Positions 23,415 through 34,251 of a stretch of DNA of 64,000 nt are shown piece after piece. The position numbers and the translations under genes were made by a program. Positions within the stretch are counted from its first letter, which is position 1. Each line of letters begins with the position of its first letter. A model generated the notes under the pieces. The model searched no databases and had not been told where the DNA came from. It worked only from the letters and a program-made list of their open reading frames with translations. Location: positions 916,555,648-916,619,647 of the forward strand of contig NC_081414.1 of assembly GCF_030272615.1 (NCBI RefSeq), in the 5' to 3' direction. This stretch comes from Cryptomeria japonica (Eukaryota > Streptophyta > Pinopsida > Cupressales > Cupressaceae).

Positions 23415-25788
23415 GCTGCACAGAGCATCAGGCTCCCATATATACTGACAAAAATACCAAAAACATCCAGATAAATGACCTGAAGAAAATACAAAAACAT
23501 CAAAAGAGTAAAAAAAAAAAAAATCATGCATTCAAACGGTGAACAACCACTCCGGTGGCACCTTGGGTAAGTGCGATGGTGAAAACCTGGAAAACAGGCG
23601 CCACTCGTAAAAGGCTATGGCTCCATTGTCTTTTAAACTTGTTGCAATCACATCTACTTCATACATACATCCATCCATCCATCAACCATGGCTTGTTATA
23701 AATCTACAAATCCAAGAAAGTACTACATGCATCCTGCATCCCGCTTTTTTATAGTCATGTCTAAACTGGGGGCGATTCCCTTAAACTATTGATGGAAGTG
23801 GATTCTACATTGTCTTGTGATTCATTAAAGTTCTTCATTTAAAACTATCTCACAAAATCCACAAACATTCAAAACAATTCAAAATCCAAAAACATCCAAA
23901 ACACTTCAAAATCCAAAAACATTCAAAACAATTCAAAATCCAAAAACATCAAAAAACATCGAAAATCACACAAAAACATGGCAACACATTGTACATACCT
24001 ATCTGAGCAGATCCCAAACAAACATTGCGACATACTTAACAAAATGACCATTTATCAATCAAACCAAACAACATCAACAATCTACACAACAAACTGTCTT
24101 CAACAAGGATGCATCCTTCCTTACCAAAACAAAGACAAGATGACATTTTCTTTGACAAGAAAATTCTATTTAAGCTATCATATACTTGATTGATTTATGG
24201 GTTATTTATTTTAGGTTTTTGCCACAATTATTTGTATCCTCTGTGATTTATTTCTGATGAAGTTCTGGGGCATGTACTAATGGTGTCTACGTGGGAGTTC
24301 ACTAAGTTACGTGATCATATGCAAAATACAGTCATAGATCACTACAGCTTGCTGACTACAATGTATACCTCGACCATATGAGCATGAACCATTACCAAGG
24401 ATCCATATTCTTTATTCTTTATGTATATACTGTTTGTTTGCAAGTACAATGCTCTTTCTTTGGTTCCTCCTACCTCATCCAAACTGGATAAAGGTTTTAT
24501 CTCTTATTATGGTATGCACTTGTCTCAAGATATGATAAGCCTAAGATCAAGGAGGACGATCCAAGTCATGCATGAAAGGAGATAATCCTTGTTTGTTCTG
24601 CAAGCAATACTTAGGTCAACTTGATCCATTATATCAAGTTGCTTGTATTAACTTGCTATATCAAATCCATGTAAGAAATACTCTGGTCATCTTGAATCTT
24701 TATGTCAAGGTGCTTGTATTTTCTTACAACATTTTAAAGCTCAATGATGAAAAATAAAGCACCATGGATCGTCATTCCATCTCATCTATATATATTGCAT
24801 TTCGTTGCATTCCACCCATCCATACATTCATAATAGTTGCATATCATGCATACATAGTCATAATAATGCATACTCTATTTTACTCATCTTCTTCCATAGG
24901 ACTCGGTCCTAGTCCTCCATATCTTCTATCTAACATCGAATCCCCCCTCACCCTCCCTATCTTGGTCATCAACATCATCCTAATCCCTTCATCGCTTCCC
25001 ATCCTCACTCATCCACAAAATTAAGCCAGTTACTCTGTCTACACAGATACATCGACTCCCACACACCTAGACTATCAACAGATACTCTGATCAAGTATCT
25101 TCGGGTCTCAATAGGTAATCGATCATGGTAATCCTAGACTACATCAGGCATTTATAATAATGACCTAGTCTCAATGGGGTTGCCATGTTTCCCCACAACC
25201 ATCCATCACACGCACACACTATTAATTGATCAACCAACCAAACACAATCCAACAGACAATTACATCAATTGTCTACGTCTCAACGAGAATTTTGATTCAG
25301 ATACCTTGACTTCATCGGGCAATTACATCAATTGTCTAAGTCACCAACAGGGCACTTTGATTCACTTACTCAGACTTTATCCTGTCCAAGCGACCAACTG
25401 ACATCAACTATCACGCTTTGACTCAACCGGGGCAATTTAACCGATTGCACCAGATTGTCCAACCATTTTGATCAATTATATAGCATCATTCAAAAGCACA
25501 ACACCACATTTGCATCGTATCTCCTGCATAACCTACGCGTACTCACTGGCTTGCCATTTCTCCGTATTCACTCTATTTTTCTTCCATTCTTTCACCGTTG
25601 TTGCTAATTTTTTCTATTCTACCTTCCCTCCACTTCTTGTTCTTTTTCGAGAGATCGCCCGATTTTTTGAAATTTTTTGGCCCATCTCTCGAGGGGGCAT
25701 ACCACCCACTAAATTAACATTTATGGGGCATATTTCCTCACACCTATTTTTCTTTCTTTGAAACGACGTGATAAAACAACACTGTCTC
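23415..25788 (+). other. Tat 3' untranslated region
   Basis: About 2.4 kb with no supported gene. Between about 23858 and 23975 there is a short tandem repeat of about 28-30 bp built on CAAAATCCAAAAACATCCAAAA. A second, looser repeat pair around ACATCAATTGTCTA lies near 25261-25340. Lineages like this often carry tandem repeats between integrase and the 3' LTR. Confidence 0.65.
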
Positions 25789-25801
25789 AAAGAGGGGCAA
25801 A
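25789..25801 (+). promoter_or_regulatory. Tat polypurine tract
   Basis: CAAAGAGGGGCAAA lies immediately before the 3' LTR start at 25802. It is the plus-strand priming site by position and composition. Confidence 0.8.
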
Positions 25802-26724
25802 TGTAGTCACATAAATCTGTCCACTTAATTAAATGAATATTTAGTATTTATTTGATTATTTAACCATCAATTAATAATTAATTAAATTAATATATTTAAT
25901 TAATTCATCTTAACCCTCTTCTCCTATTAATTAAATAAATTATTCAATTTATTTGATTTAATTCACTTAACCAAATTCAGATTTAATTCACTTAACCAAA
26001 TTCAGACCATTAATTAAATAAATAAATCATATTTGTTTAATTAAATCTTCTCTCACATTTAAATAAATTAATATTTATTTAAAATCCCCCAAAATCCCAC
26101 CTCTCACATTTAAATAAATTAACATTTATTTAATTCACCTTTATCCTTCACCCACTTGTATTTTCCTACAAATGCAAGTTGCACAACTATTTTAAATAAA
26201 TAATTTATTTAAATCACCTTTATCCTCCACCCACTTGCATTTTCCTACAAATGCAAGTTGCACAACTATTTTAAATAAATTATTTATTTAAAATCCTATT
26301 TATCCTCACCCACTTGAAACCTTTAATGGTTTCCCTTAAAGTCTTAAGACTTTAAGACTTTAAGGGTTTCCCTTAAAGTCTTCAAATTTAATGGCTTCCT
26401 TCTAGAGTCTTCTCAAACCTTTAATGGTTTCCCTTAAAGTCTTCAAGCATTTAATGCTTTATCTTCCTTTTTCTCATTTAAATAAATTAATATTTATTTG
26501 AATATTTACCCAAATGCAAATTACACCATTTAATTGAAATAAATGATTTTATTTTAATTGAAAATACCAAAATTCCTCCCACTTGCATTTTCCTACAAAA
26601 TCCACTTGCATGCCTAAACCCCTTCTAGATTCTTCTAAACCCTTCCTAATTAACCTAATCCATCCCCTAAATATTGTCACATTCCTAAGAAAATTGGAGT
26701 CACTTCTCAAAGACTCCAAAGTAT
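25802..26724 (+). repeat. Tat 3' LTR, truncated
   Basis: Matches 11804-12655 with about 10 substitutions. It also has a 25-bp duplication near 25985, an extra CTTAAGACTTTAAGACTT block near 26345, and a 24-bp segment near 26540 that the 5' LTR lacks. It stops after GACTCCAAAGT, about 770 bp short of the full LTR, at the edge of the next LTR. Confidence 0.9.
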
Positions 26725-27573
26725 TGTTGCTCCCTTTTTTGGTTATAAAAGGTAATTTAGAGCCATTTAACAGGGTTTCTTTCTTTGATACTTGTATATG
26801 GTGAAAATGGATAACAATAATAACGATATTGAAAGGCTAAATGAATTCAACCACAAAACCCTAGCCTAACAACAACAAAGATCCACCATAACATATGAAG
26901 ATTACCTAAGACAATGCAAATCAAATGAAATCACAAAGATTATACCATCACCTATCCAATAGGGTTTGGATCTCCATTCTTCCTATCTCCATTGATCTTG
27001 CTTGATATATTTGCTCTCAGATTTTATGTGCACAAGAGCTCAACAAAGAACAGAATGTGGTTGCAAGTAGGATCGCATATGAAAAGCATAGTGTAGTCAA
27101 GTGCATAAATTGATTAGCCAGGGTTTGATAATGAAGGAAGCATCTCCTTATATAGAAGACACTATATGAAATGGAGGGACAAGATTGAGAGGTGTAAAAG
27201 GAGGTCGGCTATGATTAGAGGGTAGGTAAAGAAAATAATAAAATAATGAAAGGGGTAGGTAGTGTATGAATTAAGAGATGAATGACATGTGTCATAGGTA
27301 GAAAAGGTTAATGAATTAATTAAATAAATAAAGATTTATTTAATTAATAGAAGGAGTGAGATCAATTAAATAAATAAGATATTTATTTAATTTAGGAAAA
27401 GGATAATTTAAATAAATAAATGTATTTATTTAAATGAGAAATAAGGCTAGAAGAGGATAAATGAATTAATTAAATAAATAAAGATTTATTTAATTAATAG
27501 AAGAATTAGGCTAAAATAATTAAATAAATAAAAATATTTATTTAATTAGACTGGACAATTTTAGGTGTCTACA
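26725..27573 (-). repeat. Solo LTR of a related gypsy element
   Basis: On the minus strand it begins TGTAGACACCTAAAATTGTCC, similar to the Tat LTR start TGTAGTCACATAAATCTGTCC. It then has an AT-rich U3 with ATTAAATAAATA runs and a TATA site at 27145-27155 (TATATAAGGAG on the minus strand), and ends GGGAGCAACA. Termini are TG...CA over 849 bp. Flanks AGTAT and ATACT are inverted, not direct, repeats, so there is no target-site duplication. This suits recombination between LTRs of two different insertions. Confidence 0.65.
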
Positions 27574-28279
27574 ATACTTTTTGGGGTATGGTTAGGTTTC
27601 TTTCTTGTAGTTTTTCTTTGAAATTTGTAGACAATGTTTTGTTAAGAAGTTGTAGAAAAGGGAAATCATATCATAAAGAATTGGCATATTTTCTAAAATA
27701 TATAATGAAATAGAATATGGAGTTTATGGTGAAATTGTCTCCTATGTGATGTGTTGATTCTTTGAAGTGGTGAAGCAAATCTTTATTATTTCAAAATTGT
27801 GAGTTACTTTGCAGTTATATTCTAGTTTTTTACTTTATTCTAAGGGAATACTTAAAATGTTTTGAATTATAATATGGTAATTTGACAAATTCATTTATGA
27901 TCTAGAAGAAGACTTTAATCATACACAATATGGGAGGTTTAATGTAATGCGCTATATTTGTTAAGCCCAAAGGTTTTATCACTTGTATTACAATTCTTCT
28001 TGATTTGATGGATGAGGCTCTATAGTCTGATAAGGCACTGATCGCATTCTCTAAATCATAAACTAAAAAATAAAATCTTTATTTTCATGTTTTGTTTTGT
28101 TTTAATAGGTTAGGGTTTGGTATTACTTGATTTTGAGAAGAACTAAAATCCATAAGATTTAGCTTGGAATGTATTACATGATGACCATGGATTATATGAA
28201 GAGGAATATATTTACCTAGGACAATATTCAAGGATTTAAATGTTACATTGTTAGGATATTGTTAAGGATTACCCTCCTT
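27574..28279. other. Unassigned spacer
   Basis: AT-rich sequence with no reading frame, repeat copy or motif that I can support. Confidence 0.4.
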
Positions 28280-28995
28280 GGTCTGACAGAGCCAAAAGTG
28301 GAAATGGTTTAACCTTGTTCATTGGCCATCATCTGAAAACACTTAAGCTCAAGGATAGATAGCCTTTAGAGGAGTTTCAAGAAAATTAGTGGAAAAATGC
28401 CAATAGATGCTATAGTTGATATATGAACATTTGTTTTGTATTTATAGTCCAAATTCAAATATTCATCACCTAACATTGTCTTTATATCCTTTAGCATCAT
28501 GGGGATGTTGTATTTGAAAATATGCTTTAGCCTTTCATTTGTCACTTCCCCTTGAATTCTATCTAATGATCTCTCACTATCAAACTGAATTTTGCTTCCA
28601 TCTTTGGTTTCTCTTCCAACTATTTGATCCCATTAATGCCCTTGTTGCTATCCTTCACCTCTTAGCTAGCATAAATTACCTCCCTAATGCATAATTTCTT
28701 ATACTTTTACTTCGTTCATCCAATTGTCATCATTAATGCTCCTTAATTCATCTATAGTATATTCATCATATAATTGCAAAAAAACATGTTATAGATCTTC
28801 AAATATTAATTCTCCTACAACGATCTCTCTCTTCACTACCCACCTAGCCATTTGACCAACTAATGAATTACCTTATCTATAAATGTGAGAAATTTGGAAG
28901 TCTTCAAACTTCTCAAAGAATTCATAGATAAGCGTTAGAAATTTATTTAAATTGCAATTTGGCATCTTTTTGTGCTTCATTGCATTAATAATCAT
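28280..28995 (-). pseudogene. LINE-B, 3' part: RNase H C-terminus and downstream ORF
   Basis: On the minus strand from 28995 the frame reads MIINAMKHKKMPNCNLNKFL, FFEKFEDFQISHIYR, a stop, then GNSLVGQMARWVVKREI. This is the C-terminal half of a LINE-type RNase H, whose usual ending has REGNSLAD. Further along, still in the same frame but with several stops, it reads NERLKHIFKYNIPMMLKDIK, then MLGDEYLNLDYKYKTNVHIS. This resembles the downstream ORF of LINE-A at 48480-48590 (SDKRLSNVF..., then LSDEYMWGEFKYHTNVDIAS). The N-terminal half of the same RNase H lies at 32468-32690, so the element is split by LINE-C. Confidence 0.6.
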
Positions 28996-30440
28996 TTGTG
29001 GCTAGCTGGGGAGCCTATTGGAAGTTGGGGAATGGAAGAAAAATATGGTTTTGGGGTGATTGCTGGATCAGGAATCACTTGCTTGTTTTTGATCCTACCT
29101 TGGGATCTTTAAGGGATCTTTGTGTGGCTTCTTTTGGCTTAATGGTGGCTGACTATTGGAAGGAAGGTAAGTGGGTAAATCTCTATGTTATTAATCCTTC
29201 TTTCACTCATTTGCAACTTTCCCTAAATTCTTTTGGTTTGGAGGAAGGTGTGGAAGATGAAATTATTTGGAAATTCAATCCCAATAGGATGTTTTATGTT
29301 GCTTATGTGGATGGTTGTAATGAACCCCATGTGTCTTGGTGTTCTAAGGTGTGGATTAAGGACCTTTCTCCTAAGGTCAATATATTTTTTTGGCTTCTCT
29401 TTCTTAATAAAATCTTAACTACTGACAATCTTGTTAAGAGAGGATTTTCTATCCCAAATAGATGGTACTTGTGTATGAAGGAGGCTGAATTTGTTGATCA
29501 TCTATTTTTACATTGCTCTTACACTTCTAAGATTTGGGGTCTGGTGCTTCAGAAATGGGATCTTTGCTGGACTTTACCAGGAGCTATTAAGGAGTTTGTT
29601 CACCAATGGAACCCGCCTTCAAGAAATCCTTTCATAAAGAAGCTATGGCTCTTCATGTTTCCTCACATGGCATTGGGTTTATGGAAAGAACGTATTAATC
29701 ATATCTTCAGGAATACCCATCTCCCTCCTAATTTTATCTTCAAGAAAATTTCTAGGGTCATCTCTGATAATTTCTTGGCTATTAGCTCCAATGTTCTCTC
29801 TCATAGCGGAAACCTTAAGGAGTATGAAGCCAGTGTAGTCAAGGACTGAGATTTTGGTCATCATGTTGCTACACCTAAGGTGAACCCTAGGGAAAACATT
29901 AGTTGGAACTTTCCACCCCAAGGATGGGAGAAAATCAATTTTGATGGTGCGACTAGAGGGAACCCTGGTCAAGCTATCTATGGAGGGATGATACGAGATC
30001 GCTATGTCAACTTCATTTCTGGTATTGCTCTCCCTCTTGGTAAACATACTAATAATGTTGCATAAGACATAGGAGCTTATCATAGTTTAAAACTTGCTAA
30101 ACAAAATAATTGTAAGCTTGTTTGGGTCAAGGGAGACTCAAAGAACATTATCAACTACCTAGGGGGCAAATCTACTCTGGCTTGGAATGTTGATATTTGG
30201 ATGAAAAAGGCTAAATATATTATTAAAACCTTTGATAGATGCATTATTGTCCATGTATATATCCAAGCCAATGTGACTGCCAACTTCCTTGCCAATAGGG
30301 GAGTGACGTGTAAAGTCCAACTTAGTTGGACTTGTGGTGACAGCCTAGACTCAGAATTTGCTATGCATTTGGTCCATGAGAAAAGTCAGGGGAGTAAATT
30401 TAATGATTACTTGTGCCATAATGACTTTGAGTGTTTCTAG
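28996..30440 (+). pseudogene. LINE-C: 3' part of ORF2 with zf-RVT and RNase H
   Basis: The frame from about 28996 reads WGAYWKLGNGRKIWFWGDCW and then the zinc-binding RT C-terminal domain (zf-RVT): SPKVNIFFWLLFLNKILTTD, SIPNRWYLCMKEAEFVDHLF, LHC. After a TGA at 29847-29849 the same frame continues with the RNase H: GWEKINFDGATRGNPGQA (first Asp), NNVA followed by a stop where Glu is expected (30063), and VWVKGDSKNIINYLGG (second Asp). It ends at 30440. EN and RT are absent, as expected for a 5'-truncated LINE. Two internal stops make it a pseudogene. Confidence 0.85.
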
Positions 30441-30601
30441 AATTACTAATACCTTCCATTCTAAGACAGGTGGTTAGAGAGGACATGAGAATCGATCCAA
30501 ATTTATTTTGCATGCTTTGTGGGCAATTTTATACATTTTCTGGAGTCTTGCTTTAACTCTGAAAAATTCTTTGCAGAGAGTGTAACAGAGAGCTTGATAA
30601 A

Positions 30602-32155
30602 ATGGGTGGTGCGAGAAAAAGAATTGAGCTGCCTAGCTGTGTGCAGTTGAAGAATGAAAAGAAGCCATGGCATATTTTGGACAAGGGTGGGCTCACTCCA
30701 TACATTGAGAGGCTACAAGGGCGAATCAAGATGTCATGAGCTATTTTGCCAAAAACTGGAAGGATGGAACGATTGTTCTCCATGGTCGAAAGGTTCTGGT
30801 TGATGAATCCCTTATTGCATAGGTCACTAGGTTATCTATGGAGGGCATGGAGTATTACAAAGACAGAGTGTATATGGAGCAAGTTGTGCAGAACTTCCCG
30901 AAGAAGGAGGTGGAGCAGGCTAAAATTGTTAAAAAGACGACCAACTACTATGACATTGTGGTCATGAAGTCTTTCTGGCAGAAGCTTCTCAAGGTAATTA
31001 TGAATTACCTTACTTTGGATGGTCGTTATACCAGGGTGTATGGTCACCACTTTGTTATTCTGAATCATTTCCAGCATGGTGTGAAGATGTCTTTCCCTTT
31101 CTATCTCATGTTAGCTCTGAGGGCTAACTTTAGTGACCATCGCAAGAACCTTGCCAAGTTTCCCATCGTGCATGAAGGCCTGCTAGTCCTTATTGATGCC
31201 CATTTCCGTGCTCTTGCTTCCCCTGATGAGATGAGACTAGTGCAAGTGAGGCTGATAATGAGGCCTCTGTGTCTAGGTCTGAAGAGATTTTCCCTCCCCT
31301 GAAAAAAGCTAAAATGGAAATTCCTTCAAGCTCAAAACCTAAGATGAGGAAGGGTATCAAAGGTCAAAAGAACATCATTATATCCTCCCCCTCTACTTCT
31401 GCTGAGAATGGCTCCCCCTCTTCTAGGGAGAAGGCAGAAGATGATACGATCCATGTTTTCCCTAATGTCTCAGCCTCACTTCCGTCCTATAAGGAGACTG
31501 GTAATGTGGGTGTGGTTGGTATTGCGGACCTTCATCCCAAAAGTGATGAGCTTAACGATAAGAGGGAGGATTATGAAAATGTGCTGGGTATGGCACGTGA
31601 ACATGCTATTGATACTTTCAGCTTATTCAAGTGGTTGTTTCATGAACTTAAGAAATTAGGATTAACCAAAGAGCCTTGGGAAGCAAAATGGATGCTCTCC
31701 CTGCTGGTTCTACTCATGGTAATCCGAATAATGAAGGGAATTGGACTGAGTTTGAGAAGAAGTCGGTCATGGACTGTATCAAGAAAATAGGGGAAGGGGT
31801 TGATCAAATGAAGAAAATGCTGGAGGAATGCATTACCCGTGTCGAGGAAGGCTACAACAAGATCCAGGACGCCCTCATGACTATTATGGTTAGTAGTCAC
31901 AAAATTGTCAAACAGTTTGCAATGGTTATGAATACCATGGTGAATAGTCTGGAACAACCGCATAAGGTTGTTGTTATTATTGGTGATGATGCTGAGGCGG
32001 CTCAAAGTGGTGAAGGACCCTGCAAAAGGACTCGAGGGAACATGAAGAAAAAGGCGGCTATTCAGAATTTGGATCATAAAGCTACGAAGGTTGCTGCTGA
32101 TACCATGAATGCCCTAGAGGTTGAGGTCGCTGAGACCCTCAAAAGCCTTATGTAA
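30602..32155 (+). pseudogene. LINE-C downstream ORF (unrecognised protein)
   Basis: Follows the LINE-C RNase H by about 160 bp on the same strand. It starts MGGARKRIELPSC, shifts frame near 30715, then reads AKNWKDGTIVLHGRKVLVDE, a TAG, and MEGMEYYKDRVYMEQVVQNF with FWQKLLKVIMNYLTLDGRYT. It shifts again near 31270 to a Ser/Lys-rich part and again near 31670 to a helical segment (EFEKKSVMDCIKKIGEGVDQ). It ends with a basic patch (PCKRTRGNMKKKA) and stops at 32153-32155. Total about 500 residues if whole. I do not recognise the family. It may be a third LINE ORF or a separate retroelement protein; see findings. Confidence 0.5.
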
Positions 32156-32467
32156 TTGGGTAGTTTTCTGTTTCTGGTTCTGTCTTTGTTGGTTTGGTCT
32201 TTCTACTATCTTTTTGTGCTCGACTAGGCTTTTGCTGTCTCTTTGGCTGTTGTTTCTTATGTTTATCCTTGCAACCTATTTTGTTTTGGATGTTTCTTTC
32301 TGATTCTATACCTCTTAGAATCATTTTGTAAAGGGTTTCGGGGCCCCTTCAAAACCTTTTTTTTCCTTAATCCAAAAACTATTTGTGAATCTCTTTCCAA
32401 ATGTAATTTTGTCACCTACATTTTTCTTGCCATTTTCAAGGTGAGCAATGTCGCTTAAAAATCTTAT
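32156..32467 (+). other. Putative 3' untranslated region of LINE-C
   Basis: T-rich sequence with the run AGGGTTTCGGGGCCCCTTC near 32331, no reading frame, and no clear poly(A). The next base block belongs to LINE-B on the other strand. Confidence 0.35.
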
Positions 32468-32690
32468 TTTCTATTCATTCCTTTCACCAGATTATGAGAT
32501 CCAAAAGGCAATTGATTCTCTTTCTACTCTCTAATAACACTACGAGCCTCAAACACTCCTAGGGTGCCACTAGAGGCCTCATCAAATTTAGCTTTTATCC
32601 ATCCTTCATCTAGGGTTTTTCGTCTAATCTTTGATCTTTCTAAAATACATGGATTAACTTGTTTGAACCCATTAATAGATGAATAAAAAT
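32468..32690 (-). pseudogene. LINE-B, 5' part: RNase H N-terminus
   Basis: On the minus strand the frame reads PCILERSKIRRKTLDEGWIK, AKFDEASSGTLG (first catalytic Asp context, normally NFDGASKGNPG), then SVIRE, a stop, KENQLPFGSHNLVKGMNRK. This is the first half of a LINE RNase H and ends just before the second catalytic residue. The second half is at 28280-28995. About 25 residues between the halves are missing, so LINE-C insertion came with a small target deletion, or the junctions have eroded. Confidence 0.6.
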
Positions 32691-34251
32691 AAAAATATTA
32701 TTCTAAAAGAAATGGGTGGAGATCAAGTGGGTAGGGAAGTCAATCAAATGAGTGATGTGGAAGACAAGAATGTAAAATGAGATGGATCACGATCATAGGA
32801 TAGAGAAATTAAATTTAAATGACAACAATACCTCATATAAATTATATTTTTTTGATACTTAATAAAATATCATACCAATTAAACTTTTCTAAATGACATA
32901 AAAGATTCTGAAAATATCTTTGTGGCCACTAAAAATTTGTAGCCCCCATGTAACTAACAAAATAGATGTATAACAATTTAAGTCAAAATATAACATTTTA
33001 ACCATTTAATTTTTAAAATGAATAAGATCCCTTGTGCCACATGTTAGTGTGAATGAGGTTATTACCTATCTAATCATTAGTGAGAATCTATTCACATGTT
33101 AAGTTTACTTAGTCACTAATCTAGCTGTCCTAATATCCTAGGTGGGGTTCTAGAAGTTAGTTATAATGGGGCGATGTCTCATTATTTACTTTTAGTCACT
33201 TAGGATTTAATAGTTGCATCATGAATTTAATGTTTGTATCAAGGGTGATTGCCATCCTACCTCATCACCTTGCCTTTATGAGCAAGGCTTCTCATGAACG
33301 TTTTGTATGTCCAATTATCATATTCAATCAATTTTGCATCGTTGAAGCAATCTTTCTTGTTGTTCTCTCCCGCAGATGTTATTTTGGTCTTGTAAGAATC
33401 TTGTAGGCGTTTTGGCATCACCTATCCACTCTAGCACCATAAAAATAGACAATATAACCGCCTTTGTGGGACATTGCCATAAGAGAATGGTTGTAGTTGT
33501 GTATATTTTTCCCTTGCCATAATTATAAAATAAAAAAATATTAAAATTTTAATAATTTGGGAGCATACAATTGTCAGTGGTCATTATTCATGAAAGTAAT
33601 GTTTTGAATTTAGTTGTCTTTTTTAGAGATTGAACTATAAATAAATAAGTATGCAATTAATGGTTTTCTCAAAAGTGGTAATATAAGTTTCAATCAATAT
33701 TAGATAAGTGCTAATTTTAGTTTGGTAGTCAAGTTGTTTAATTAGAACTAGATTTATAGGAGCTTGTCAATCCTCTTAGAAGTTATATAGTTAATATTTT
33801 CTCGTTGAACTAAAATATAGAAGTATTAGTGTAAATCATAGTATCAAGACAGGGTTGGTTGTGATTCCCTCATGAAAGTTTATAGGAAGATGAGACCTTA
33901 TGTGATGTGATTCTCCACAAAATAGTTAGGATTAAGTTTATATTAGTGCAATATTGAAAGTATTAATATTCATTGTAAATATTTTGTGAGCTCTAAGCTT
34001 CAAAATTATTCACCTTTTATATTCTTTGCTATTATTAGTTATGATAGAAGAAAATGGTTTCTTTATTCATTTGAAACTATATTGCTAAGTTGTTTTCATA
34101 AAAAATATGAATATAAATAGGCCTCAAGCTAGTCCTTTTTTGATATGTTTTTATACTTTATATTCTTTATTATTAGTTTTAGTTGAAGAACATTCTTTTG
34201 AAAGTATATTTATAAGTTGTTTTTCATAAAAAATATGATTTAGATAGTGTT
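32691..34251. other. Unassigned AT-rich spacer
   Basis: No supported gene, RNA or repeat copy. Short open frames only. Confidence 0.4.

Larger units (their letters stand above)
11804..26724 (+). mobile_element. Ty3/gypsy LTR retrotransposon, Tat lineage
   Basis: Plus-strand order is 5' LTR, primer site, long leader, gag, protease, G-patch-like segment, proline-rich linker, RT, RNase H, a second (archaeal-type) RNase H, integrase, long 3' untranslated region, polypurine tract, and truncated 3' LTR. RT before integrase defines gypsy; the extra RNase H after the usual one is the hallmark of the Tat lineage. The paired LTR segments differ by about 10 substitutions in 900 bp plus a few short indels, so the copy is young. 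It is inserted in the copia 5' LTR. About eleven nonsense codons and several frameshifts disrupt the polyprotein. The 3' LTR stops at 26724 and no target-site duplication can be matched. Confidence 0.93.
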
